From NCBI GenBank assembly GCA_018266775.1, contig JAFDZS010000013.1, positions 107,902 through 171,901 of the forward strand: a stretch of 64,000 bases of DNA, given 5' to 3'. Below the pieces are notes generated by a model that saw only the letters and a list, made by a program, of their open reading frames with translations, did no database searches and was not told where the DNA came from. The stretch's first letter is position 1, and each line of letters opens with the position of its first letter. Positions 43,344 through 52,090 of the stretch are shown here, one piece after another. Source of the stretch: Bacteroidota bacterium (lineage in GTDB: Bacteria; Bacteroidota; Bacteroidia; Chitinophagales; Chitinophagaceae). The position numbers and the translations under genes are program-made.

Positions 43344-45749
43344 GTGAATCCTTTTAATAAATATATTATTCGCCCATTAAAACCAACCGGTAACCGGAAC
43401 AAGATCATCCTTTCTTTATTGGTTATTCTGCTATTATGGTTTTACTTCTCCCTTCCCAAAAGACTCTTTAACGCCCCCACCAGTTATGTTATTGAAGATG
43501 CAGAAGGCAACCTGCTTAATGCCACCATTGCTGCAGATGGGCAATGGCGATTCCCCTACAATAAAAATGTACCGCAGAAATTCATTGACTGCATCACAAC
43601 GTTTGAGGACAAACGATTTTTTAAACACCCCGGCATTGATCCTGTGGCAATTTGCAGGGCAGCAATAAAGAATGTAAAAAATAATGGCGTGGTACAGGGC
43701 GGCAGCACCCTGAGTATGCAGGTAATCCGTATGGCGAATGATGATGAAAAGCGCAGCATCTGGAATAAAATAAAAGAAAGCATACTGGCGGTACGGCTGG
43801 AATTATCGTATTCTAAAAAAGAAATACTGGCATTATATGCCAGCAATGCACCCTTCGGCAGCAACGTGGTTGGTCTGGATGCTGCTGCATGGCGTTATTA
43901 TGGCCGCAGTGCAGATAAATTAAGCTGGGGAGAAATGGCAACACTTGCTGTATTGCCCAATGCACCGGCATTGGTGCACCCCGGAAAAAACAGGGAGGTA
44001 TTATTAAAAAAAAGAAATGCACTGCTTGATGCATTACAGACCGCCGGAAAAATGGATGCAGGCAGCTGCGCACTGGCCAAATTAGAAAACTTACCTGGCG
44101 CACCACTACCACTGCCGCAATATGCTCCACACCTTCTGCAACGTTTTATTAAGGAAAATAAAAGCAGCAATGGCACCACTAAAATACAAACCACGCTCGA
44201 TGGCAACCTGCAAAAAACAGTGGCCGCTATAGTGCAGCAGCATCAGTCTGTATTAAAAGGCAATGGCATCAACAATGCCTGTGCACTGGTACTGGATGTT
44301 GAAACGGGCAATACATTGGCTTATGTGGGTAACATCAGCGATCCGTTGAATAAAGAAATGGAAAGCGATGTGGATGTAATTGCAGCACCACGCAGTCCGG
44401 GCAGCGCATTAAAACCCATTTTATACGCTGCGATGCTGAGTGATGGCGGAATGTTGCCCAATGCCATTGTTCCTGATATTCCCACACAAATAGGCAGTTA
44501 TGCACCACAAAATTTTGATTTAAGTTATGACGGTGCAGTACCGGCAGCTAAAGCATTGGCCAGGAGTTTAAATATACCGGCAGTAAAAATTTTACAGCAA
44601 TACAAATACCAGCGATTTTATGAAACACTGCAGCGTTGCGGTATCAGTACATTAAACCGCAGTGCAGATACGTATGGTCTGAGCCTGATCCTTGGTGGTT
44701 GCGAAGTTACCCCTTGGGATCTTGCAGGCGTTTATGCCAGCATGGCCCGTTCACTTAATCATGAAAATAAAAACCAGGGAAAGATGGATGAAAAGGATTT
44801 TCATTCACCCAAATATATCAAAGGAAAAAATATTCCTGCATCAAATTACTCCACTCCCATTCCATTAGATGCCACAGCTATTTATTTCACCTTCCAGGCC
44901 ATGCAGGAAGTGATGCGGCCGGGAGAAGAAGGGTTATGGCAACAGTTTACTTCTTCCCAAAAAATTGCATGGAAAACCGGCACCAGCTTTGGTTTCCGCG
45001 ATGGATGGGCTGTTGGTGTTACGCCTAAAAATGTGGTGGCCGTTTGGGTGGGCAATACAGATGGCGAAGGCAGACCGGGGTTGATTGGAGTACACACTGC
45101 CGCTCCCATTTTATTTGACATTTTTCGTCTACTAAAAAACGTGAGTTGGTTTGAAAAACCAAAATATAATTACAGTTATATACCGGTTTGCCGCAAAAGT
45201 GGGTTCAGGGCGAATACAGATTGCGATGATGTGGATACATTATTCATGCCGGTGAATGGTGTAAAATCTCCGCTGTGCCCTTACCATAAAATGATTCACC
45301 TGGATGCAACAGGCACTTACCGGGTTACCGAACAATGCGAAAGCCCTTCTTCCATGCAGCATAAAAGCTGGTTCATCCTCAGCCCCGCAATGGAATATTA
45401 TTACAAGCAAAAAAATGCAGATTATCTGCCATTACCACCGTTTAAACCAGGTTGCGAATTTGCTGAAACGGGTAAAGTAATGGAGATCATTTATCCGCAG
45501 GCCGATGCAAAAATATATGTACCGCTGGAAGTAAATGGAGAGCGGGGAAAAACTATATTTACTGCGGCACACCGCAAGAATGGTGCTAAAATATTCTGGA
45601 GCCTGGATGATAATTATGTGGGTACCACGCAAAACTTTCATCAAATAGCATTGAACCCATCACCAGGTGTGCATATTCTTACGTTGGTAGATGAAAGTGG
45701 TGTAAGCGTCAGCCGCCAGTTTGAGATACTTGAAAAAGATCATCAGTAA
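43344..45749 (+). CDS. pbpC: Penicillin-binding protein 1C
   Basis: An 801-residue bifunctional murein synthase anchored in the inner membrane. Residues 21-39 are the signal anchor. The glycosyltransferase domain (about 60-230) has FEDKRFFKHPGIDP and VVQGGSTLSMQVIRM. The transpeptidase domain (about 300-600) has the active-site Ser354 in SALK and the KTGTS motif at 544-548. The C-terminal 100 residues (GKVMEIIYPQADAKIYVPLEVNGERGKTIFTA) are the BiPBP_C domain specific to PBP1C. The start is a GTG at 43344. It normally pairs with the A2M protein, which would protect the cell when the envelope is breached. Confidence 0.96.
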   Translation: MNPFNKYIIRPLKPTGNRNKIILSLLVILLLWFYFSLPKRLFNAPTSYVIEDAEGNLLNATIAADGQWRFPYNKNVPQKFIDCITTFEDKRFFKHPGIDPVAICRAAIKNVKNNGVVQGGSTLSMQVIRMANDDEKRSIWNKIKESILAVRLELSYSKKEILALYASNAPFGSNVVGLDAAAWRYYGRSADKLSWGEMATLAVLPNAPALVHPGKNREVLLKKRNALLDALQTAGKMDAGSCALAKLENLPGAPLPLPQYAPHLLQRFIKENKSSNGTTKIQTTLDGNLQKTVAAIVQQHQSVLKGNGINNACALVLDVETGNTLAYVGNISDPLNKEMESDVDVIAAPRSPGSALKPILYAAMLSDGGMLPNAIVPDIPTQIGSYAPQNFDLSYDGAVPAAKALARSLNIPAVKILQQYKYQRFYETLQRCGISTLNRSADTYGLSLILGGCEVTPWDLAGVYASMARSLNHENKNQGKMDEKDFHSPKYIKGKNIPASNYSTPIPLDATAIYFTFQAMQEVMRPGEEGLWQQFTSSQKIAWKTGTSFGFRDGWAVGVTPKNVVAVWVGNTDGEGRPGLIGVHTAAPILFDIFRLLKNVSWFEKPKYNYSYIPVCRKSGFRANTDCDDVDTLFMPVNGVKSPLCPYHKMIHLDATGTYRVTEQCESPSSMQHKSWFILSPAMEYYYKQKNADYLPLPPFKPGCEFAETGKVMEIIYPQADAKIYVPLEVNGERGKTIFTAAHRKNGAKIFWSLDDNYVGTTQNFHQIALNPSPGVHILTLVDESGVSVSRQFEILEKDHQ

Positions 45750-45848
45750 GCTGTAAAGGGTCAGTACTGTCAGCTTTAGAAAAACAAATCCACAGTGATT
45801 TTTGTTTCTGAAAAATCTCCTTACTTTTAATTACAAAAAATTACGCTT

Positions 45849-47444
45849 ATGCCAATCAGAATGGTTGATGACAATGACAATCAAAGTGACTATAATGAAC
45901 AGAATGATAACACCGGTGGTGGTGGCGGTGGCTTTAATCCCGGCGGTGGCGGTGGAGGCGGCCTGCTGAATTTTCTGCCATTAATATTAAGTTTATTCAG
46001 CGGTGGTGGCGGTGGCAGAAAAATCATTTTATTACTGGTAGTGGCAGCAGGTGCGTTTTTCCTGTTGCGTAACCAGAGTTGCGGCTCTACTTTAACCAAT
46101 GCGGTATCGCAATTTGCTACTGGCGGCAAACTGGATCCTAATGAATTCAGAAAAGCGAGTGTTTACGAAGGGCTATCCAACGACAGCATTAAAAACCCAT
46201 TACCAGAAGCGGTATCGTTAATAAAATATGCGCCAAGCCGTGGCGACCAGGGGCACCAGGGCAGTTGTGTGGCATGGAGCAGTGCGTATGGCGCCCGTAC
46301 TATTTTACAAAGCATCAGCACACACCAGGATCCCAACAGCATTGCATTCAGCCCATCATTTTTATACAACAATATTGGCATTGGCGAAGGCGATTGCCAG
46401 GGCTCATACATTTTACGGGCTATGCAGTTTATGCAGCAAAAAGGAGCATTGTCATTGCAGGAATTTCCTTACGACGAAAACGATTGTAACCGCCAGGCAT
46501 CGCAAGGCCAGTTTGCAGAAGCAGGTAATTTTAAAATTCATGGCTTCACCCGTTTAACTGATGATGATGGTGTATCGGCATTGAATTTCCGTGCCATTAA
46601 AGAACATTTGGCCAAAGATGCACCCGTAGTGATAGGTATGATGGTGGGCGGCACCTTCATGCAGGATATGATGGGGCAACGCATCTGGCACCCTTCCCAG
46701 GAAGATTATTATATGCAGGGTTTTGGCGGCCATGCCATGTGTGTAATTGGTTACGACGACCGTATTGAAGGCGGTGCTTTCCAAATCATGAACAGCTGGG
46801 GCGAAAAATGGGGTGATAACGGCACCGCATACGTGCGTTATGGCGATTTCAGAAGATTTGTGAGAGAAGCGTACGGCCTTGACCCATTACCCAAAACCGG
46901 CGCTGCACTGAACGTGGATTTTGAATGCAACATAGGCCTGGTGAATAACAGCAGCAAACAATACATTCCTTTAAGAGTCGGTTCCGGCAATATTTTTACA
47001 ACAGCTTCTCCCATCGTTAAAGGAACCCGCTTTAAGCTGGAATTGAAAAATGCGGTGGAATGCTACGCTTATATTTTTGGTATGGAAACCAATAACAGCA
47101 GTTACGTATTGTTTCCTTACAAACCTATTCACTCCCCCTATTTTGGCGTAACGGGTTATCGTTTATTTCCAAGAAAAGAATCATTGATGGCAGACAGTAC
47201 AGGCAATAAAGATTTCATGGCGATTGTGGTTAGTAAAAAACCTTTAGATTATAATGCACTGAATGCCGCCATCAATAAAAGCAGCCAGCCCACTTACCAG
47301 GGCAAACTGAATGAAGCTATAGGCAGTATGGCCATCAGCAATGTAAAATTTTCTAACAGCAGTACAGGAAATATTTATTTTAAAGCAGATGCTACAGAGC
47401 AGAAAGATGTAGTGGGTTGCGTGGTGGAAATTGATAAGCAATAG
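45849..47444 (+). CDS. Membrane-anchored C1 (papain-like) peptidase with DUF4384-like tail
   Basis: A 531-residue protein. Residues 20-58 are extremely Gly-rich, followed by one transmembrane segment (about 59-75, KIILLLVVAAGAFFLL). The papain-like domain (about 120-345) has the oxyanion Gln134, nucleophile Cys140 (QGSCVAWSSAYG), His295 (GGHAMCVIGYDD) and Asn315 (MNSWGEKWGDNG), so the catalytic set is complete. The C-terminal part (KGTRFKLELKNAVECYAYIFGMETNNSSYVLFPYKP) resembles DUF4384 modules. The active domain is probably outside the inner membrane. A DUF1016 nuclease gene begins 1 bp after its stop. Confidence 0.9.
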   Translation: MPIRMVDDNDNQSDYNEQNDNTGGGGGGFNPGGGGGGGLLNFLPLILSLFSGGGGGRKIILLLVVAAGAFFLLRNQSCGSTLTNAVSQFATGGKLDPNEFRKASVYEGLSNDSIKNPLPEAVSLIKYAPSRGDQGHQGSCVAWSSAYGARTILQSISTHQDPNSIAFSPSFLYNNIGIGEGDCQGSYILRAMQFMQQKGALSLQEFPYDENDCNRQASQGQFAEAGNFKIHGFTRLTDDDGVSALNFRAIKEHLAKDAPVVIGMMVGGTFMQDMMGQRIWHPSQEDYYMQGFGGHAMCVIGYDDRIEGGAFQIMNSWGEKWGDNGTAYVRYGDFRRFVREAYGLDPLPKTGAALNVDFECNIGLVNNSSKQYIPLRVGSGNIFTTASPIVKGTRFKLELKNAVECYAYIFGMETNNSSYVLFPYKPIHSPYFGVTGYRLFPRKESLMADSTGNKDFMAIVVSKKPLDYNALNAAINKSSQPTYQGKLNEAIGSMAISNVKFSNSSTGNIYFKADATEQKDVVGCVVEIDKQ

Positions 47445-47445
47445 T

Positions 47446-48546
47446 ATGAAAACAAGACCGGCGAAAATCAAAACAGACTACCTGATAACATCAATAAGGC
47501 TATTGGCAACCGAAGCAAGAAACCATATTGCTTCTAATATTAATACACAATTATTGTACACTTATTGGCAGGTTGGGCAATTACTGGTGCAGAAAGAACA
47601 TAGTGAAAAGATGGATGAAGTTTCACTGAATACCTTCATTACAGCTATTTCGAAACAGTTAACTGTATCTCTTGGCAAAGGTTTTTCACGTTCGAATCTA
47701 TTTGCGATGCGGAATTTTCACCTTCGGTTTTCATTAGACAAGAAGGTTTTAAAAACTGTCCTGACAGTGTCAGGACAGAAGGGAATAAAGACAAATAAAA
47801 CTGTCCTGACACTGTCAGGACAGAGGGGAAAAAGCAAAGCAACAGTATCTGTATTATTAAGCTGGTCTCATTATTATGAGCTGTTAAAGTGTAACACTGA
47901 TTTAGAAATTGGCTTTTATCAGCAAAGCGCTATAAAAGAAAATTGGTCTGTGCGTGAATTAAGGAGGCAAATCGATTCAGCCTTATTTGAAAGAATTGCT
48001 TTAAGCAAAAATGCAAAAGAGGTAATGCAACTGGTAAAAAAAGGCAAAACCGCACATAAAAATAACGACCTTATTAAAAGCCCATACATACTGGAGTTTT
48101 TAGATATCCCGGAAAATCACAAATTAAGTGAGCGTTACCTGGAGCAAAAAATAATTGACAACCTGCAACAATTTATTCTTGAATTAGGCAAAGGATTTGC
48201 ATTCATTGGCCGGCAATACAGGGCTACGCTGAATAATAAGCATTATTATATCGATCTTGTTTTTTATCACCGTATTTTAAAATGCTTTGTGCTCATCGAC
48301 TTAAAAGTAAAAGACATCAAACACCAGGATGTAGGACAAATGAATCTATACCTGAATTATTTTGAAACAGAGTTGAACGTAGAGGGAGATAATGCTCCCA
48401 TTGGCATCATATTAACAAAACAAAAAGATGACATTACTGTTGAGTATGCACTAAGAGGTATCAGTTCAAAAATATTTGTATCCAAATACCAGCTTTATCT
48501 GCCAGATAAAAGATTATTACAACGAAAACTTAAAGAATTATTATGA
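47446..48546 (+). CDS. DUF1016 / YhcG-family PDDEXK nuclease
   Basis: A 366-residue protein of the YhcG/DUF1016 family. The N-terminal half is DNA-binding-like (LLYTYWQVGQLLVQKE, ISKQLTVSLGKGFSRSNLFAMRNFHL), LSWSHYYELLKC is a family hallmark, and the C-terminal half is a PDDEXK-type nuclease: YYIDLVFYHRILKCFVLIDLKV supplies Asp and Asp-x-Lys, followed by GQMNLYLNYFE and GIILTKQKDDITVEYAL. Unusually, residues about 104-126 hold two palindrome-encoded segments (TVLTVSGQ and TVLTLSGQ). It is embedded between a peptidase gene (1-bp gap) and a thioredoxin-like gene (4-bp overlap). Confidence 0.9.
   Translation: MKTRPAKIKTDYLITSIRLLATEARNHIASNINTQLLYTYWQVGQLLVQKEHSEKMDEVSLNTFITAISKQLTVSLGKGFSRSNLFAMRNFHLRFSLDKKVLKTVLTVSGQKGIKTNKTVLTLSGQRGKSKATVSVLLSWSHYYELLKCNTDLEIGFYQQSAIKENWSVRELRRQIDSALFERIALSKNAKEVMQLVKKGKTAHKNNDLIKSPYILEFLDIPENHKLSERYLEQKIIDNLQQFILELGKGFAFIGRQYRATLNNKHYYIDLVFYHRILKCFVLIDLKVKDIKHQDVGQMNLYLNYFETELNVEGDNAPIGIILTKQKDDITVEYALRGISSKIFVSKYQLYLPDKRLLQRKLKELL
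47756..47823. repeat. Two copies of a perfect 23-nt palindrome inside the DUF1016 gene
   Basis: Copies at 47756-47778 and 47801-47823 each have the arm CTGTCCTGACA, one centre base (G in the first, C in the second), and the exact complement TGTCAGGACAG. The period is 45 nt (15 codons), so the reading frame is kept. Confidence 0.93.
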
Positions 48547-49046
48547 AAAAAATACGTTGTGTTCTTCTTGTTGGGGTTGCTGCTGCAGGAATATTATTTT
48601 CTACAGCAAAAGCCCAGGATACCAAACTCTATAACCCTTCTGCCGATGCTGCCAAAGACATTGATGCAGCCATAAAAAAAGCGAAAGCAGCACACAAATA
48701 TGTTTTGCTGCAGGGTGGCGGCAACTGGTGCCACTGGTGCCTGGAGTTTGCACGCTTTTGCAAGGCAGACCCCAACATTGATTCCGTGATCAATGCATCA
48801 TTCATCTGGTATCATTTAAACTGGAGTAAAGAAAATGAGAACAAAGCCATCTTTGCCAAATACGGTTACCCACAGCGGTTTGGTTTTCCTGTGTTCATCA
48901 TTTTAGATGAAAACGGAAACCGTATCCACACACAAAACAGCGAATACCTGGAAGATGGAAAGAACAGTTATAACCGCAATAAAGTGCAGGCCTTTTTAGA
49001 AATGTGGAGCCCGCATGCACTCAATCCCAAAATGTACGGCGACTAA
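48543..49046 (+). CDS. Periplasmic thioredoxin-like protein
   Basis: A 167-residue exported thiol protein. Signal peptide to AKAQ (about residue 25), then a thioredoxin fold with the CxxC active site in GNWCHWCLEFARFC and the cis-proline loop GFPVFIILDENG. The extra Trp between the cysteines (CHWC) resembles the DUF255/thioredoxin_7 group. It likely reduces or isomerises disulfides in the periplasm. Its ATG overlaps the stop of the DUF1016 gene by 4 bp, so the two are translationally coupled. Confidence 0.9.
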   Translation: MKKIRCVLLVGVAAAGILFSTAKAQDTKLYNPSADAAKDIDAAIKKAKAAHKYVLLQGGGNWCHWCLEFARFCKADPNIDSVINASFIWYHLNWSKENENKAIFAKYGYPQRFGFPVFIILDENGNRIHTQNSEYLEDGKNSYNRNKVQAFLEMWSPHALNPKMYGD

Positions 49047-49080
49047 CATTCAACATTAAACCATCAACTTTCAACTCCGC
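49047..49080. repeat. TTCAAC-word repeat
   Basis: The gap between the thioredoxin-like and hotdog genes consists of CATTCAACATTAAACC and ATCAACTTTCAAC words, the reverse complement of the TTGAA words seen at 1226-1256. Confidence 0.5.
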
Positions 49081-49081
49081 A

Positions 49082-49561
49082 ATGCCTTCTTCATTTTTAC
49101 AACTCGTCAACAGCTGGTTTCGGTTCAGAATATTTTTATTACTGAAATTACCGAGCGCTTTTTTCTGCGGCGTCAGGGTAAGGGCTGCCAATGAAGAACA
49201 ATGTGTGGTAACCGTACCATTTAAATGGCTCAGTCAAAATCCTTTTAAAAGTACTTACTTCGCCTGCCTGAGTATGGCGGCTGAAATGAGTACCGGCATT
49301 TTAGGGATGGCGCACATTTACAAAAGAACCCCCGCTGTAAGCATGCTGGTGGTAAACATCAGCGGCAGTTTTTTTAAAAAAGCGGTGGGCAAAACTACTT
49401 TTACCTGTGTTGATGGAGCACGCATCAAACAAACCATTGAAGATGCTATCAGCAGTGGTGAAGGAAAAACCATCAGTGCAAAAAGTGTTGGTGTAAATGC
49501 AGCAGGGGAAAAAGTAGCGGAGTTTGAAGTGACTTGGAGTTTTAAAGCAAGAGTTCATTAA
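49082..49561 (+). CDS. DUF4442 hotdog-fold protein (PaaI-like thioesterase)
   Basis: A 159-residue hotdog-fold protein of the DUF4442 family, relatives of acyl-CoA thioesterases. Typical features are FFCGVRVRAANEEQCVVTVPFKWLSQNPFKSTYFACLSMAAEMSTGIL, the central helix, and the C-terminal strand AGEKVAEFEVTWSFKAR. Substrate unknown. The ATG at 49082 is preferred; the frame is open upstream into the previous gene and the word-repeat gap. It closes the block that starts with the C1 peptidase. Confidence 0.88.
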   Translation: MPSSFLQLVNSWFRFRIFLLLKLPSAFFCGVRVRAANEEQCVVTVPFKWLSQNPFKSTYFACLSMAAEMSTGILGMAHIYKRTPAVSMLVVNISGSFFKKAVGKTTFTCVDGARIKQTIEDAISSGEGKTISAKSVGVNAAGEKVAEFEVTWSFKARVH

Positions 49562-49767
49562 AAATATTTTTTTATTAAGAGATTAATTTTATCTCCGTCT
49601 AACAGTAAGAAATACCCTATTATTAATAATAATCTTCTGGCTGTAAATTCCTGTACAAGAATTTATTAATCTATCCATCTTAGTTATACCGAAATTCAAA
49701 TCAAATTTGATGGTTTTCAATATGTAATATTCTTGAAGCCGCCTGAAAAAATTTTAAAATTTAACTA

Positions 49768-51423
49768 ATGGAAAAGAAAACTCAAAGGAAATTTTTACTA
49801 TTACTATCTGTGTTACTTTGTATTTACAGTTGCAAAAAAGAGAATTCTATAAAAAACGATAGAAAATTACTACAAACTTTATCTGATAGCACTATCTCAT
49901 CGATAAATAATGAAGGTATCATTAATAGATTCTTTGTTGTATCTGATACGTGTAATCCTGAAATTAAGTTTATTGTCAATGATATTCGAAGGCAAAATCA
50001 AACGTCAAAATTTGTAGCAGCTTTTATTAAACATAATGGCTACCCAATCTGGGATAAAAGTCTTCTTAACTTAAATGGTAATGCGAAAGTTTCAGATACT
50101 ACAGTTGCCTTTATCCCTGTAAAAGCAGCCAATGGAAATGAAATTACGGCTTACATTTTTTGCCTTAAACAAAAGACTGGCTATACCTACCATCTTTATA
50201 AAAAAAGTTTTCTTTCAATAATAAACCCTACTCCGTCATTTACAGCCAGACAAATTGAAACATACCTAAGTATTTTCAGCTATTTTGAAAACGACATAAA
50301 CAATATTAGTAATGTTTCGTTTAGGGGCACAATCAAGAAAAAAATATCTGATACTAAAATAAGTTTTATGAATCAGCTTGGTGCTGGTATTTCAATGTTT
50401 AGTGTTGAATCTGTTCAAATCTGTTACAGAATTGGAGGAGTTTCAAATACATCTTCCGTAACAATAGGTGGCTATGAATGCGAAACCCAATGGTATATTT
50501 TTTGGGGTGGTGGAAGTTCAACTGGTACAGTAAATTGGTGGTTTGATGATGGAGGTAGCTTCTCAAATATAGGAGGTGGAGTCTATTCCAATACGGTAGC
50601 AGCCTTAATGAATGTTGCAGGCTTAAATGGTACACAAGCTGACTTTCTTCAAGTCAATCCTGATCGGGCAAATGAATTATTATACTATTTACAGACGACA
50701 TCAACTGAATTGGAAACTGCCAAGAATATTTCTAAGCAGCATATTGATAAAATGATTAACGATAACAATTATCTAACTTTTGTTCTCAATCATGCACAAA
50801 CGACAGCTTCCGGAATTGTTTGGTGGGAAGATGATACCTGGTTGAATAATTCGGTTAACTTCAACCTTGATATTGATGAACTTGGTAACCAATATGATGA
50901 ATTGACACAAGCTGAAAAAGCCCTCGTTAAGATATATCCAATGGCTGCATATGAAATTAAAAAAAATGTTCAGGTAGCTTTAGATGAATCAAAACTGCGT
51001 TATTCTCCCAGTCAACTGTTAAATGGAAAAGGAGATGCTTTTCGACATGCATTTTGGATGGCTATGAATGAAAGAGATTGTGGAAAAGATCCCTCAAATT
51101 TATCAAGTATCGCAAAAAAGTTTGGTGATGCTCATGAATCTGAAGACCCTCAAGCATTACATTTAGAAAAAGAAATGGATCTTTACAATAATTCTATAGG
51201 AATTAATGTTGGAAGTTCTTACTGGTTTCCCATTTTTACATCGAATTCAACCGTTGCTGAAGACATTGAACAAAAGCTGAATAATGGAGAATTAAAATAT
51301 TTAAAGCCACTTGATTTTAATGCATCGAAAGCCTATGATGCGAACCATGATAAAATTCAAGATTGTCCTACCTGTCTTGATGGGATATTATTAAATACAA
51401 TACTGGTATGGACTAACCAATAA
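49768..51423 (+). CDS. Lipoprotein with C-terminal DUF6973-like domain
   Basis: A 551-residue lipoprotein with the lipobox YSC followed by Lys-Lys (Cys at about residue 22). The N-terminal 150 residues are beta-rich and a Gly/Trp-rich stretch (WYIFWGGGSSTGTVNWWFDDGGSFSNIGGG) follows near 240-275. The C-terminal domain carries the pattern GDAFRHAFWMAMNERDCG ... KKFGDAHESEDP ... EMDLYNNSIG, with His, Asp and Glu residues that suggest a metal site; this resembles the DUF6973 family of unknown function. The gene is visibly more AT-rich than its surroundings, and a small lipoprotein gene follows 8 bp downstream. Confidence 0.75.
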   Translation: MEKKTQRKFLLLLSVLLCIYSCKKENSIKNDRKLLQTLSDSTISSINNEGIINRFFVVSDTCNPEIKFIVNDIRRQNQTSKFVAAFIKHNGYPIWDKSLLNLNGNAKVSDTTVAFIPVKAANGNEITAYIFCLKQKTGYTYHLYKKSFLSIINPTPSFTARQIETYLSIFSYFENDINNISNVSFRGTIKKKISDTKISFMNQLGAGISMFSVESVQICYRIGGVSNTSSVTIGGYECETQWYIFWGGGSSTGTVNWWFDDGGSFSNIGGGVYSNTVAALMNVAGLNGTQADFLQVNPDRANELLYYLQTTSTELETAKNISKQHIDKMINDNNYLTFVLNHAQTTASGIVWWEDDTWLNNSVNFNLDIDELGNQYDELTQAEKALVKIYPMAAYEIKKNVQVALDESKLRYSPSQLLNGKGDAFRHAFWMAMNERDCGKDPSNLSSIAKKFGDAHESEDPQALHLEKEMDLYNNSIGINVGSSYWFPIFTSNSTVAEDIEQKLNNGELKYLKPLDFNASKAYDANHDKIQDCPTCLDGILLNTILVWTNQ

Positions 51424-51431
51424 TTAATAAC

Positions 51432-51824
51432 ATGAACCAATACTTTCTTGCTTTTTTATTAATATTTGTGTCTTGCAAACCAAAACCATCGGAATATGGA
51501 ATTATCAAACTTTCGGTTGCATCTGATAGTTGTAGTTTTCTGAAAGATTCCGGCATGCAAAAAACTCAATTCAGAAATGCGTACAGGCAAATTGAAATAA
51601 TAGAAAACACATGTACAGATACAATTGGATTGGGGTATGGCATTCTTTTTCCAGGCTATACAGGAAAATTTACTTATTTAAGAGTTGATGATAAAAATGG
51701 ATCTGGCATCATAAATTATAACGATGACCCAGAGACATGGTCCAGAACAAATTCTTTTTGCGTTGATTTCTACCAAAAAAGAAAAAGCAAAGGTTATATC
51801 GTCATCAGGTATCGATATGATTAG
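51432..51824 (+). CDS. Small hypothetical lipoprotein
   Basis: A 130-residue lipoprotein: signal MNQYFLAFLLIFVSC with the lipobox FVSC (Cys15), followed by KPKP. The mature part (GIIKLSVASDSCSFLKDSG, YGILFPGYTGKFTYLRVDDKNGSG) has two or three further cysteines. No family is recognised. It starts 8 bp after the DUF6973-like lipoprotein gene and shares its AT-rich composition, so the two probably came as a unit. A protective (immunity-like) role towards the larger protein is conceivable but unsupported. Confidence 0.75.
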   Translation: MNQYFLAFLLIFVSCKPKPSEYGIIKLSVASDSCSFLKDSGMQKTQFRNAYRQIEIIENTCTDTIGLGYGILFPGYTGKFTYLRVDDKNGSGIINYNDDPETWSRTNSFCVDFYQKRKSKGYIVIRYRYD

Positions 51825-51854
51825 CTTAATCCAGGTTTTCTGATTTTGTAATTA

Positions 51855-51891
51855 AAATGCGTTATTTGTTCCAGCAATAACGCATTTTTTG
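51855..51891 (+). terminator. Terminator after the AT-rich lipoprotein pair
   Basis: AAATGCGTTATT at 51855-51866 pairs perfectly with AATAACGCATTT at 51876-51887, followed by Ts. The remaining 200 bp to maeB show nothing recognisable. Confidence 0.88.
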
Positions 51892-52090
51892 CTTTACACC
51901 CATTATCTTATCTGAGCTTAGAAAGTTACTGACCATAAATGGCCATTTTTAAGCGATTTCCTTAAATTGCACCCTCAAAACGTGGCCCGTTTGCTGCCAG
52001 CAAATTGCCCGGATGGTTTGGCGAATGCCAAATGGTAATGCAGATGCAATACAATCATTGCATCACTCTAAAAACCATTAACCTATTATT

